5,301 bases of DNA from Actinomycetes bacterium (GCA_021793335.1 JAJYSW010000222.1:1-5301); one strand, 5' to 3'; shown: positions 1 to 4,969, counted from the stretch's first letter. Numbers and translations are program-made. Notes: a model not told the origin generated them from the sequence alone.

Positions 1-20
1 ACGGGGGCCCGTGCCACCGT

Positions 21-515
21 TCATTGGGGCAGTGACGACATCGATCCCGGAGGCAAATGCGAGACCGCGTCCGTCGGCACCTGGGCGTGGGAGGGCGTGA
101 TCCGGTCCCAGACCGGTGTCGGCAGCAAGACCACCGCAGCGGGGAACACCCCGTACTCCTCTTTGTATATGTGCTCGGTCAGCAGGTCCAGTGCGGCCAG
201 CACCCGCGCCCAGTCCGGCGGTTCCCCGGACGGCCCCTCCAGCGCGGCCCCCAACCTGGTGTGCTCCTCACACAGCTGCTCGACGGTGACTCGGATGGAC
301 TCTTCAGCGCGCAGTTCGGCGAATAGGCCCTGCTCCTCGGCCTCCACGTGCGGCTTCAAGAGCGCAGTCAACGCCTCCAGCCGCCGTCGGGCCTCCTCAT
401 GGTCACCGTGGCCGATCGCGTGCCGCAGCAGGCCCGAAGCCTCCTGGATGCGCCGGTGCTGCTCGGTGAACTCGGCGATGAGCGGGAAGTCCTGGCATCC
501 GCAGTGGTCGCACAT
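21..515 (-). CDS. Hemerythrin-like di-iron domain protein
   Basis: This 164-residue protein has the four-helix hemerythrin-type pattern of iron ligands: H20 in the first helix, H56 and E60 (HVEAE), H85 (EEH), and H115 and E119 (HIYKE). Such domains bind a non-heme di-iron centre and bind or sense O2, NO or peroxide in the cytoplasm. It opens with MCDHCGC, a Cys/His cluster I associate with actinobacterial members of this family. The tail after about residue 135 is Pro-rich and unlikely to be structured. I chose the ATG at 515 because it starts this cluster and has GAGG five bases upstream. The frame stays open far upstream. A GTG at 704, with GGGGGAG six bases before it, would add a 63-residue Cys/His-rich extension. 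The gene diverges from the kinase gene, so it may share control with the sensor system. The domain call is firm, but start, ligand and physiological role are not. Confidence 0.87.
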   Translation of the reverse strand: MCDHCGCQDFPLIAEFTEQHRRIQEASGLLRHAIGHGDHEEARRRLEALTALLKPHVEAEEQGLFAELRAEESIRVTVEQLCEEHTRLGAALEGPSGEPPDWARVLAALDLLTEHIYKEEYGVFPAAVVLLPTPVWDRITPSHAQVPTDAVSHLPPGSMSSLPQ

Positions 516-536
516 CTGGTCCTCGCCTTCATCGTG

Positions 537-596
537 CGCGTCGCGACAGCACCCGTCGCGACAATGCCCATCACGGCAGTGCCCATCGCGATAGTG
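537..596 (-). repeat. Four tandem 15-nt units before the hemerythrin gene
   Basis: Read on the minus strand in the hemerythrin frame, four consecutive 15-nt units encode HYRDG, HCRDG, HCRDG and CCRDA. Units 2 and 3 differ at four bases, all at silent third positions in this frame. That favours translation as a Cys/His-rich, possibly metal-binding, N-terminal extension. Against it, the same stretch has mediocre third-position G/C in this frame and slightly better in a second minus-strand frame (from a GTG at 619), which reads as a hydrophobic peptide. A candidate promoter also overlaps the upstream end. It could be a coding extension, a leader peptide or non-coding DNA. Confidence 0.6.
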
Positions 597-599
597 CTC

Positions 600-628
600 G
601 TCATATCGGTGTCCGCCACTCCAGTGAA
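600..628 (-). promoter_or_regulatory. Candidate promoter for the hemerythrin gene
   Basis: On the minus strand, TTCACT (628-623) and TATGAC (605-600) are separated by 17 bases. Each matches the housekeeping -35 or -10 consensus at four of six positions. Transcription would start near 593 and leave a leader of about 78 nt before the ATG at 515. If this promoter is real, the GTG start at 704 cannot be used from it. Confidence 0.4.
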
Positions 629-632
629 CCCC

Positions 633-650
633 GGCGGGCGGGGGCCCGCC
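633..650. other. GC-rich inverted repeat in the divergent region
   Basis: GGCGGGC and GCCCGCC form a perfect 7-bp stem around a 4-nt loop, just upstream of the candidate hemerythrin promoter. No T tract follows on either strand, so it is not a typical terminator. It could be a protein-binding site or simply a product of high G+C. Confidence 0.35.
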
Positions 651-674
651 AGGAGTCCGAGGTCCTGCCCGGAG

Positions 675-756
675 GGGACCGTCGGCGGCCGCGGCCCCGC
701 ACACGCGGGACTCCCCCGTGCAGGGACCGTATCCGTATGCGCCGGACTCTCCGCTT
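675..756 (+). promoter_or_regulatory. Cluster of weak DosR-like half-sites upstream of the kinase
   Basis: GGGAC occurs three times in the same orientation (675-679, 707-711, 723-727), followed by CGGACT at 743-748. The 14-mer at 723-736 matches the mycobacterial DosR core at 8 of 14 positions and is centred 62.5 bases before the kinase ATG. The 14-mer at 743-756 matches at 7 of 14 and is centred at -42.5. Individually these scores mean little in GC-rich DNA. The half-sites and spacing resemble the stronger boxes elsewhere in the window, so the cluster is listed with low confidence. Confidence 0.3.
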
Positions 757-785
757 TGGCGAGGCGGGGGCCGAGCCGTTAGCAT
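756..785 (+). promoter_or_regulatory. Candidate leaderless promoter of the kinase gene
   Basis: TTGGCG (756-761) and TAGCAT (780-785) are 18 bases apart. TAGCAT ends six bases before the ATG at 792, so transcription would begin at or next to the A of the start codon. No Shine-Dalgarno sequence precedes that ATG. This -10/ATG spacing is typical of leaderless actinobacterial transcripts. Confidence 0.5.
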
Positions 786-791
786 CGTGGC

Positions 792-2027
792 ATGGCCTCC
801 TCGCCCGGGCAGGGACCCGATGGGCTCGACCCGTGTACACGCCGACACCCGATGGACGGCCCACTCACCGAGTTCGGCTCACGCGCCGACGAAGCCGTGA
901 TCGGCCGGGAACGGTGGCGCGCCCTGCTGGACGCCGTCATCGGCATCGGGTCGGGACTGGAACTGTCGGCCGTACTCGATCGGATCGTCGCCGCCGCCTG
1001 CACGCTCGTCGACGCCCGCTACGGGGCGCTCGGCGTCCTCGACGACTCCGGCGGCCTGGCCGACTTCCGCACCCACGGCCTGTCGGAAGAGGCGATCGCC
1101 GCACTCGGCGAACCGCCGCAGGGCCGCGGCATCCTCGGCCACATCATCGACCACCCCGAACCGCTGCGGCTGAAGAACCTGCAAGAACACCCCGACTCGG
1201 TGGGCTTCCCGCCCGGGCACCCGCCGATGCGGACGTTCCTGGGAGTGCCGATCCTCATCGGCGACAAAGCCTGGGGCAACCTGTACCTGACCGACAAGCA
1301 CGACGGCGCGGAGTTCACCGACGACGACGTGGCCGTCATCGAGGCGCTCGCCATCGCCGCGGGCGTGGCGGTCGACAACGCCCGGCTCTACAGCGAACTG
1401 GCCGCCTCGCAGGCCGAACGGGAACGCCTGGTGGTCTTCCGCGACCGGGACCGGATCAGCCGCGACCTGCACGACATGGTCATCCAGCGGCTCTTCGCCA
1501 CCGGGCTCCAGTTGCAGAGCGCCCTGCACCTGGTCGACCACCCCGACGCGGCCTCCCGGGTCAACTCCGCGGTCGACGAGATCGACGGGGCCATCGCAGA
1601 CCTGCGCGCGGCGATCTTCAGCCTCCACACCGAGGCCGAGCAGGAGCTGTCGGCGACCGTGCGGGGCCTGGTCGGCGTGGTCCGCCACCAGCTCGGCTTC
1701 ACTCCGAGCGTCCGCTTCGCCGGGCCGGTCGACAGCGCCGTGGACGAGCCGACCCGCATCGAGGCGCTCGCGGTGCTGCGCGAGGCGCTCAGCAACGTCG
1801 CGCGCCACGCGAACGCCAGGCACGCGACGATCGACGTGGCGGTCGAAGACGAGGTGTTCACCGTGTGCGTCGCCGACGACGGGCGCGGCATCCCCGATCA
1901 CGCGCCGCGCCGCGGGCTGGCCAACCTCGCCGCGCGCGCCGGAGCGCTCGGCGGGTCGTTCAGAGTCGAACCGGCGACGCCCACCGGCACGAGGCTCTGG
2001 TGGGCCGTGCCTCTCGCGAAGGCTTAA
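792..2027 (+). CDS. DosS/DosT-like heme-GAF sensor histidine kinase
   Basis: This 411-residue cytoplasmic kinase has no membrane segment. Residues about 43-200 form a GAF domain very close to GAF-A of mycobacterial DosS/DosT. It keeps the proximal heme histidine (H143 in GHPPMRTFLGVP, DosS H149) and the distal tyrosine (Y165 in GNLYLTDK, DosS Y171). The DosS E87 position is G81, as in DosT, so O2/NO/CO sensing through heme is the likely input. A short linker (201-216) leads to a HisKA_3 dimerisation domain with phospho-acceptor H227 (RDLHDMVIQRLF). The ATPase domain follows, with N335 in the N box and DDGRGIPD at 362-369. DosS and DosT carry a second GAF domain, which is missing here (411 versus about 578 residues). 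I chose ATG 792 for its position after a -10 hexamer; the ATG at 852 would drop 20 poorly structured residues. The probable partner is the convergent response regulator next door. Confidence 0.93.
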   Translation: MASSPGQGPDGLDPCTRRHPMDGPLTEFGSRADEAVIGRERWRALLDAVIGIGSGLELSAVLDRIVAAACTLVDARYGALGVLDDSGGLADFRTHGLSEEAIAALGEPPQGRGILGHIIDHPEPLRLKNLQEHPDSVGFPPGHPPMRTFLGVPILIGDKAWGNLYLTDKHDGAEFTDDDVAVIEALAIAAGVAVDNARLYSELAASQAERERLVVFRDRDRISRDLHDMVIQRLFATGLQLQSALHLVDHPDAASRVNSAVDEIDGAIADLRAAIFSLHTEAEQELSATVRGLVGVVRHQLGFTPSVRFAGPVDSAVDEPTRIEALAVLREALSNVARHANARHATIDVAVEDEVFTVCVADDGRGIPDHAPRRGLANLAARAGALGGSFRVEPATPTGTRLWWAVPLAKA

Positions 2028-2665
2028 CCGAACAGACGGCTGGCCAGCACCGCCGCCTGCGTGCGTCGTTTGAGGTCGAGCTTGGCCAGCAGACGCGTGA
2101 CGTAGTTCTTCACCGTCTTCTCGGCCAGGTGCATCCGCTCGGCGATCTCCCTGTTGGTCATTCCCTCGCCGATGAGCTCCAGGATCGTCCGCTCCCGCTC
2201 GGTGAGCACCTCCAGCTCGGGCGGCTTGGGCGGGCCGGTCCGCAGCCGCTCCAGGACTGCGCCGGTGACCTGCGGGTCGAGCAGTGAGGCCCCCGCGGCG
2301 ACCTTGCGGACCGCGTCGACCAGATCGGTGCCGCGCACTTGCTTGAGCAGGAACGCCGAGGCTCCGGCGTCGATCGCGTCGAACAGGATCTCCTCGTCTT
2401 CGTACGAGGTCAGGACCAGGACTGCGGGCGGGTCCTCGGCTCGGCGGATCTCGCGGCACACGTCCACGCCGCTGCCGTCCGGCAGCCGGGCGTCGACCAC
2501 GACCACGTCGGGTCGAGTCGCCGGGATGCGCCGCCGGGCCTCCTCGGCCAGCGCGGCCTCGCCGACCACGGTGATGTCGCCGTCCCGTTCGAGCATCTCG
2601 CACAGGCCCCGGCGGACGACCTCGTGGTCGTCCAAGAGGAACACGCGCGTCACAGATGAGTCCAT
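2024..2665 (-). CDS. devR: DosR/DevR-like NarL-family response regulator
   Basis: This 213-residue transcription factor has a receiver domain at about 6-125, with acidic pocket D12/D13, phospho-acceptor D58 (VVVVDARLPDG), T86 and K108. These match DosR D54, T82 and K104 with a constant offset of four. A LuxR-type helix-turn-helix domain occupies about 152-210. The recognition stretch LAEKTVKNYV includes K183, K186 and N187, matching DosR K179, K182 and N183, which contact DNA. That predicts recognition of DosR-type boxes, and one lies upstream of this gene. ATG 2665 puts the receiver start in register with DosR; an in-frame ATG at 2686 and GTG at 2692 lack a ribosome site. GGAG lies only two bases before ATG 2665, too close for a normal Shine-Dalgarno, so leaderless translation is likely. 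The symbol reflects family resemblance; orthology is untested. The gene shares its stop region with the convergent kinase gene. Confidence 0.94.
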   Translation of the reverse strand: MDSSVTRVFLLDDHEVVRRGLCEMLERDGDITVVGEAALAEEARRRIPATRPDVVVVDARLPDGSGVDVCREIRRAEDPPAVLVLTSYEDEEILFDAIDAGASAFLLKQVRGTDLVDAVRKVAAGASLLDPQVTGAVLERLRTGPPKPPELEVLTERERTILELIGEGMTNREIAERMHLAEKTVKNYVTRLLAKLDLKRRTQAAVLASRLFG

Positions 2666-2671
2666 GTCTCC

Positions 2672-2677
2672 AGTATC
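2672..2677 (-). promoter_or_regulatory. Candidate -10 of the response regulator gene
   Basis: GATACT on the minus strand matches TATAAT at four of six positions and ends six bases before the ATG at 2665, the same spacing as upstream of the kinase ATG. No convincing -35 lies 16-19 bases further upstream, as expected for a promoter that needs an activator. Confidence 0.42.
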
Positions 2678-2722
2678 ACCGTCCATCGGCACCGGGGCAT
2701 CTCGCAGAGGTCCGCATCACGG

Positions 2723-2736
2723 AGGACTTTCGTCCC
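2723..2736 (-). promoter_or_regulatory. DosR-like box upstream of the regulator gene
   Basis: GGGACGAAAGTCCT on the minus strand matches the mycobacterial DosR core GGGACTWWAGTCCC at 12 of 14 positions, the best match in the window. It lies between the doxX terminator and the regulator ATG, centred 64.5 bases before that ATG. A further GGAC half-site sits one 22-bp step closer to the gene (2701-2714). This suggests autoregulation of the dosR-like gene. The consensus is recalled from the literature and the match was scored by hand. Confidence 0.62.
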
Positions 2737-2751
2737 GTCCGCCGGCAAGGG

Positions 2752-2783
2752 GTGAGGTGGAGGGCCGCGGCCCTCCACCTCAC
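2752..2783 (-). terminator. Perfect 32-bp palindrome, terminator after doxX
   Basis: The two 16-base arms (2752-2767 and 2768-2783) are exact reverse complements. The element begins four bases after the doxX stop codon. In RNA it would fold into a long GC-rich stem with a tiny loop. The minus-strand sequence after it begins CCCCTTGCC and has only a minimal T run. GC-rich stems with poor T tracts are common terminators in actinobacteria. It would insulate the regulator gene from doxX transcription. Confidence 0.75.
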
Positions 2784-2787
2784 GGCG

Positions 2788-3324
2788 TCACTTGAGCCAG
2801 CCGTACCGCTGGACCAGCGGGAAGCGTCCCCAGGCCCGGCCGAATCCGAGCGTGTCCTCGGCGCGGACCATCGCGAGGCCGACGAGCAGGCCCGCGTAGA
2901 CCAGGTGGTCGTCCATGAACGGGTTGGTCTCGGGCCACAGCGCCGCCGACCACATGAGCACCATCATGAGCGCGCCGCCGCCTGCGGCGATGCGCATGCC
3001 GATCCCCAGCGTCAGTGCGAGGCCGATACCGGCCAGGCCGAGCATGAACAGCCAATCGACGAAGACGGAGCCCGCCAGATCCTGGTAGAGGTCGGCGAGC
3101 GGGCCCTTCGTGGCGAAGGACAGGTATCCGGTGGTGGGGCTGCCGCCTTCGATCCAGGCGGCCCCGCGCTCGGTGGCGAAGCCCAGACCGAAGGTCTTGT
3201 CCAAAAAGGCCCATAGAAAGACCCAGCCCAGGGCTATGCGCAGTAGCGCCCACACGTAGTCGACGGGGCGGCGCCTCGTCGGGTTCGGGGCCGGGGCGGT
3301 CTCGGTCGCGGGAGAGGTGGTCAT
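2788..3324 (-). CDS. DoxX-like integral membrane protein
   Basis: This 178-residue protein has four predicted membrane helices at about 24-46, 86-108, 112-131 and 139-155. A Pro/Arg-rich cytoplasmic N-terminus precedes them, and a long loop (47-85) separates helices 1 and 2. The layout and helix-1 motif (RIALGWVFLWAFLDK) fit the DoxX/DoxD family, whose founding members form the membrane part of archaeal thiosulfate:quinone oxidoreductase. In actinobacteria DoxX proteins are linked to thiol and redox balance, but most are uncharacterised. ATG 3324 is chosen because AGGAG lies five bases upstream. In-frame ATGs at 3375 and 3369 would add 15-17 residues without a good ribosome site. The neighbouring flavoprotein gene encodes a possible electron-transfer partner, though a terminator and a separate promoter lie between the two genes. 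The family call is good; the substrate is unknown. Confidence 0.85.
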   Translation of the reverse strand: MTTSPATETAPAPNPTRRRPVDYVWALLRIALGWVFLWAFLDKTFGLGFATERGAAWIEGGSPTTGYLSFATKGPLADLYQDLAGSVFVDWLFMLGLAGIGLALTLGIGMRIAAGGGALMMVLMWSAALWPETNPFMDDHLVYAGLLVGLAMVRAEDTLGFGRAWGRFPLVQRYGWLK

Positions 3325-3347
3325 TGCGGCTCCTATCGGTTCCCTGT

Positions 3348-3362
3348 CGGACACTTTGTCCG
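3348..3362. promoter_or_regulatory. 15-bp palindrome in the doxX leader
   Basis: CGGACACTTTGTCCG has perfect 6-bp arms around a 3-nt centre and lies 23-38 bases before the doxX ATG. It carries GGAC/GTCC half-sites, but their spacing is one base wider than in a DosR box. Lying downstream of the candidate start near 3372, it would suit a repressor operator or a small RNA hairpin in the leader. Confidence 0.45.
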
Positions 3363-3378
3363 TTGACATCTTCATCAA

Positions 3379-3439
3379 ACCGTAATTCCGCCTCCTCTCC
3401 AAGAGGCCCGAGGACGCATTTTGAAGGGAGGAAGGTCCC
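3379..3439 (-). promoter_or_regulatory. Candidate DosR-type promoter of doxX
   Basis: GGGACCTTCCTCCC (minus strand, 3439-3426) matches the DosR core at 11 of 14 positions. TACGGT (3384-3379) is a reasonable -10 of the TANNNT type and predicts a start near 3372, giving a 48-nt leader to the ATG at 3324. The box is then centred at about -60.5. No good -35 is visible, as expected for activator dependence. The -10 is the weakest part of the assignment. Confidence 0.48.
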
Positions 3440-3445
3440 TTCCTC

Positions 3446-3486
3446 CCCGCAAGGCGGGATGAAGGCGGTGCCGCGGTCACGGCACC
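3446..3486. other. Two small hairpins between the flavoprotein and doxX genes
   Basis: CCCGC/GCGGG (3446-3458, loop 3 nt) and GGTGCCG/CGGCACC (3467-3486, loop 6 nt) are perfect inverted repeats. They lie just upstream of the doxX DosR-like box and downstream of the stronger terminator hairpin. They may add to termination or reflect base composition; neither is followed by a T run. Confidence 0.35.
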
Positions 3487-3504
3487 ACATGCCGCGCAAA
3501 GGAA

Positions 3505-3536
3505 CAGGCGGCCGCCCCACAAGGGACGACCGCCTG
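3505..3536 (-). terminator. Terminator of the flavoprotein gene
   Basis: Eighteen bases past the flavoprotein stop codon, minus-strand RNA can form an uninterrupted 14-bp stem around the loop UUGU, followed by UUCCUUUG. Two of the pairs are G-U wobbles that would be A-C mismatches in the opposite strand's RNA, so the hairpin is best on the minus strand, as expected for termination of this gene. Confidence 0.78.
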
Positions 3537-3553
3537 GTGCTCCGGCGGGAGGG

Positions 3554-4834
3554 TCACCGCTCGGCACGGCCCGCCAGGGCCTTCGACATGCCCCACAAAC
3601 CCAATGAGAGCACTCCCCAGGGGAATCCCCGGTGGAGCGGCCGACCCGCCCGGAACTGCTGCGGCAGATAGGCCCCGAGCGTCCTCTTGCCCAGACGCCA
3701 GATCGGCGAGACGCCGACGAGATAGTCCTCGGGCGTCTCCTCCCGCACCCGGACCGACCCCTCGGGATCGTCGGTGAGCGTCATCGGCACCTGCGTGAAC
3801 ATGGCGCCGTCGAGCATCTCCATGACGTACAGACCCACCGGGTCGAAGGACCGTGGGGACGGCACGGCCTCCGGGTCGATCCGTGAGGCGATGTCGTCGG
3901 CGACCGCGTCCGCTTGGAGCACCGAGAGGAAACCCTGCTTGACCGGGAAGTCGCCGGCGTCCCCCGGCGCGTACACCGCGTCGGTGCCCTCGACGCGCCG
4001 CGTCTCCAGGTCGGTGCGCAGGAATCCGCGTTCATCGGTCGCCAGCCCTTCATAGTCGACCGCCGAGGCCTGGGGCACGGCGGACACGAGGAGATCGAAG
4101 GTGCGCGCAGTGCCGTCGGCGAAACGCACTCGGTGCGGCTCGACGCCGGTCGCCTCCGCCTGGCTGTACCCGATGATGCCGCGCTCGGCGAACTCCTCGG
4201 CCATCACCGGCCGCAGACCGGAGCCGAACGCCTCCAGGTATGTCTCCTCGCAGGTCGCGAACGTCAGGCATACGAGGTCGCGGACTCGGGAGCGGCGCAG
4301 CCAAGTCTCCAGCATGAACGCGAGCTCGTAGAGGGGACCGGGATACCGGTTCCCCGGCGGCACCAGGAACAGCACATGCTGCGGCGAGCCGTCGACGGCC
4401 GCGTCCCTGACGCGGCGCAGGGCCCGCCCGAGTTCACGCATCTGCTCCAGCGTCCACACCAGGTGGGCGTGCTCGGCCAGACCGGGGATCTCCTCGGGGC
4501 GCATCGCGGCGCCGGTGGCCAGGACGAGGTAGTCGTAGTCGACGGTGCAGCCGTCGTCGAGCACGACCCGCTGCGGCTCGGTCTCGACCCATGCGAGCTT
4601 CCCGTGCCGCACGTCGATGTCGCGCCGTTCCGCAGGCGAGGAGAGCGGAATCCGCACGTCGTCCTCGGCGCCGCCGAACGGCACGTAGATCATGTTCGGC
4701 CGGAACACGAACTCGGGCCGGTCCGCGACCAGGGTCAGTGCGACCCGGTCGCCCAGACGCTGCCGCAGGGCGAACAGGGTCTCCATTCCGGCGATCCCGC
4801 CGCCGACCACGACGACGCGGTTCGGAGTCTCCAT
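3554..4834 (-). CDS. SQR/FccB-like FAD-dependent oxidoreductase
   Basis: This 426-residue flavoprotein belongs to the sulfide:quinone oxidoreductase (SQR) / flavocytochrome c sulfide dehydrogenase branch of the pyridine nucleotide-disulfide oxidoreductases. An N-terminal FAD-binding Rossmann motif (VVVVGGGIAG, 7-16), FRPNMIYVPFGG at 44-55, LATGA at 105-109 and the second FAD motif APGDAGDFPVKQG (289-301) support this. The stretch VPPGNRYPGPLYE (158-170) aligns with the site that holds a catalytic Cys in SQR/FccB, but Tyr164 stands there. No Cys occurs near the second site; the only cysteines are C96, C189 and C195. Sulfide oxidation by the usual disulfide mechanism is therefore unlikely. A quinone- or NAD(P)H-linked role is possible. 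The hydrophobic, Trp-rich C-terminus (about 402-420) could dock on the membrane. ATG 4834 has a perfect AGGAGG five bases upstream. Substrate is unknown. Confidence 0.9.
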   Translation of the reverse strand: METPNRVVVVGGGIAGMETLFALRQRLGDRVALTLVADRPEFVFRPNMIYVPFGGAEDDVRIPLSSPAERRDIDVRHGKLAWVETEPQRVVLDDGCTVDYDYLVLATGAAMRPEEIPGLAEHAHLVWTLEQMRELGRALRRVRDAAVDGSPQHVLFLVPPGNRYPGPLYELAFMLETWLRRSRVRDLVCLTFATCEETYLEAFGSGLRPVMAEEFAERGIIGYSQAEATGVEPHRVRFADGTARTFDLLVSAVPQASAVDYEGLATDERGFLRTDLETRRVEGTDAVYAPGDAGDFPVKQGFLSVLQADAVADDIASRIDPEAVPSPRSFDPVGLYVMEMLDGAMFTQVPMTLTDDPEGSVRVREETPEDYLVGVSPIWRLGKRTLGAYLPQQFRAGRPLHRGFPWGVLSLGLWGMSKALAGRAER

Positions 4835-4840
4835 GACGTC

Positions 4841-4866
4841 CTCCTAGAGCTGTCTCTTAGAGCTGT
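4841..4866 (-). repeat. 13-bp tandem duplication including the ribosome site
   Basis: On the minus strand, ACAGCTCTAAGAG (4866-4854) is followed directly by ACAGCTCTAGGAG (4853-4841): two adjacent 13-mers differing at one base. The copy nearer the gene supplies the Shine-Dalgarno AGGAGG (4845-4840) of the flavoprotein; the upstream copy has the degraded form AAGAG. It looks like a recent slippage duplication in the leader. AGAG and CTCT in the two copies could also pair into a small stem. Confidence 0.7.
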
Positions 4867-4880
4867 GTAGTCACACCTCC

Positions 4881-4945
4881 ATGCCATCACTCCCGCCGCC
4901 GACCGGGAAGTGACGAAACGCCCGACCCGAAGTGACCACGGTCCC
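4881..4945 (-). promoter_or_regulatory. Candidate two-box DosR-type promoter of the flavoprotein
   Basis: Two DosR-like 14-mers lie 22 bp apart on the minus strand: GGGACCGTGGTCAC (4945-4932) and GGGCGTTTCGTCAC (4923-4910), each matching the core at 10 of 14. The best nearby -10 is TGGCAT (4886-4881), similar to the kinase's TAGCAT. A start seven bases on, near 4874, places the box centres at -64.5 and -42.5. Neither box score is exceptional alone; the helical-phase spacing and geometry are the argument. A direct repeat of GAAGTGAC (plus strand 4907-4914 and 4929-4936) underlies the pair. Confidence 0.5.
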
Positions 4946-4969
4946 GGGCCCCGCCCCCACCTCGGGCCT

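Noticed and set aside
1..12. A short ACGGG/CCCGT inverted repeat after the hemerythrin stop, as a terminator
   Set aside because: The stem is only 5 bp with a 2-nt loop and it is cut by the window edge, so it cannot be judged.
651..666. AGGAGTCCGAGGTCCT as a DosR box for the hemerythrin gene, centred about 65 bases before the candidate start
   Set aside because: It matches the core at only about 8 of 14 positions, no better than expected by chance in this composition. The position alone is not enough.
737..2287. A 516-codon open frame on the plus strand overlapping the kinase
   Set aside because: It is a frame-shifted, Arg-rich shadow of the kinase gene without domain motifs.
879..2603. A 574-codon open frame on the minus strand across the kinase and regulator genes
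   Set aside because: It is Arg/Gly/Ala-rich with no recognisable motif and overlaps two genes with clear family matches. Long antisense frames are expected in GC-rich coding DNA.
3554..4834. Annotating the flavoprotein as a functional sulfide:quinone oxidoreductase (sqr)
   Set aside because: Tyr replaces the first active-site Cys and no Cys is near the second site, so the specific name is not supported.
3914..4870. A 318-codon open frame on the plus strand opposite the flavoprotein
   Set aside because: It is antisense to a well-supported gene and shows no motif of its own.
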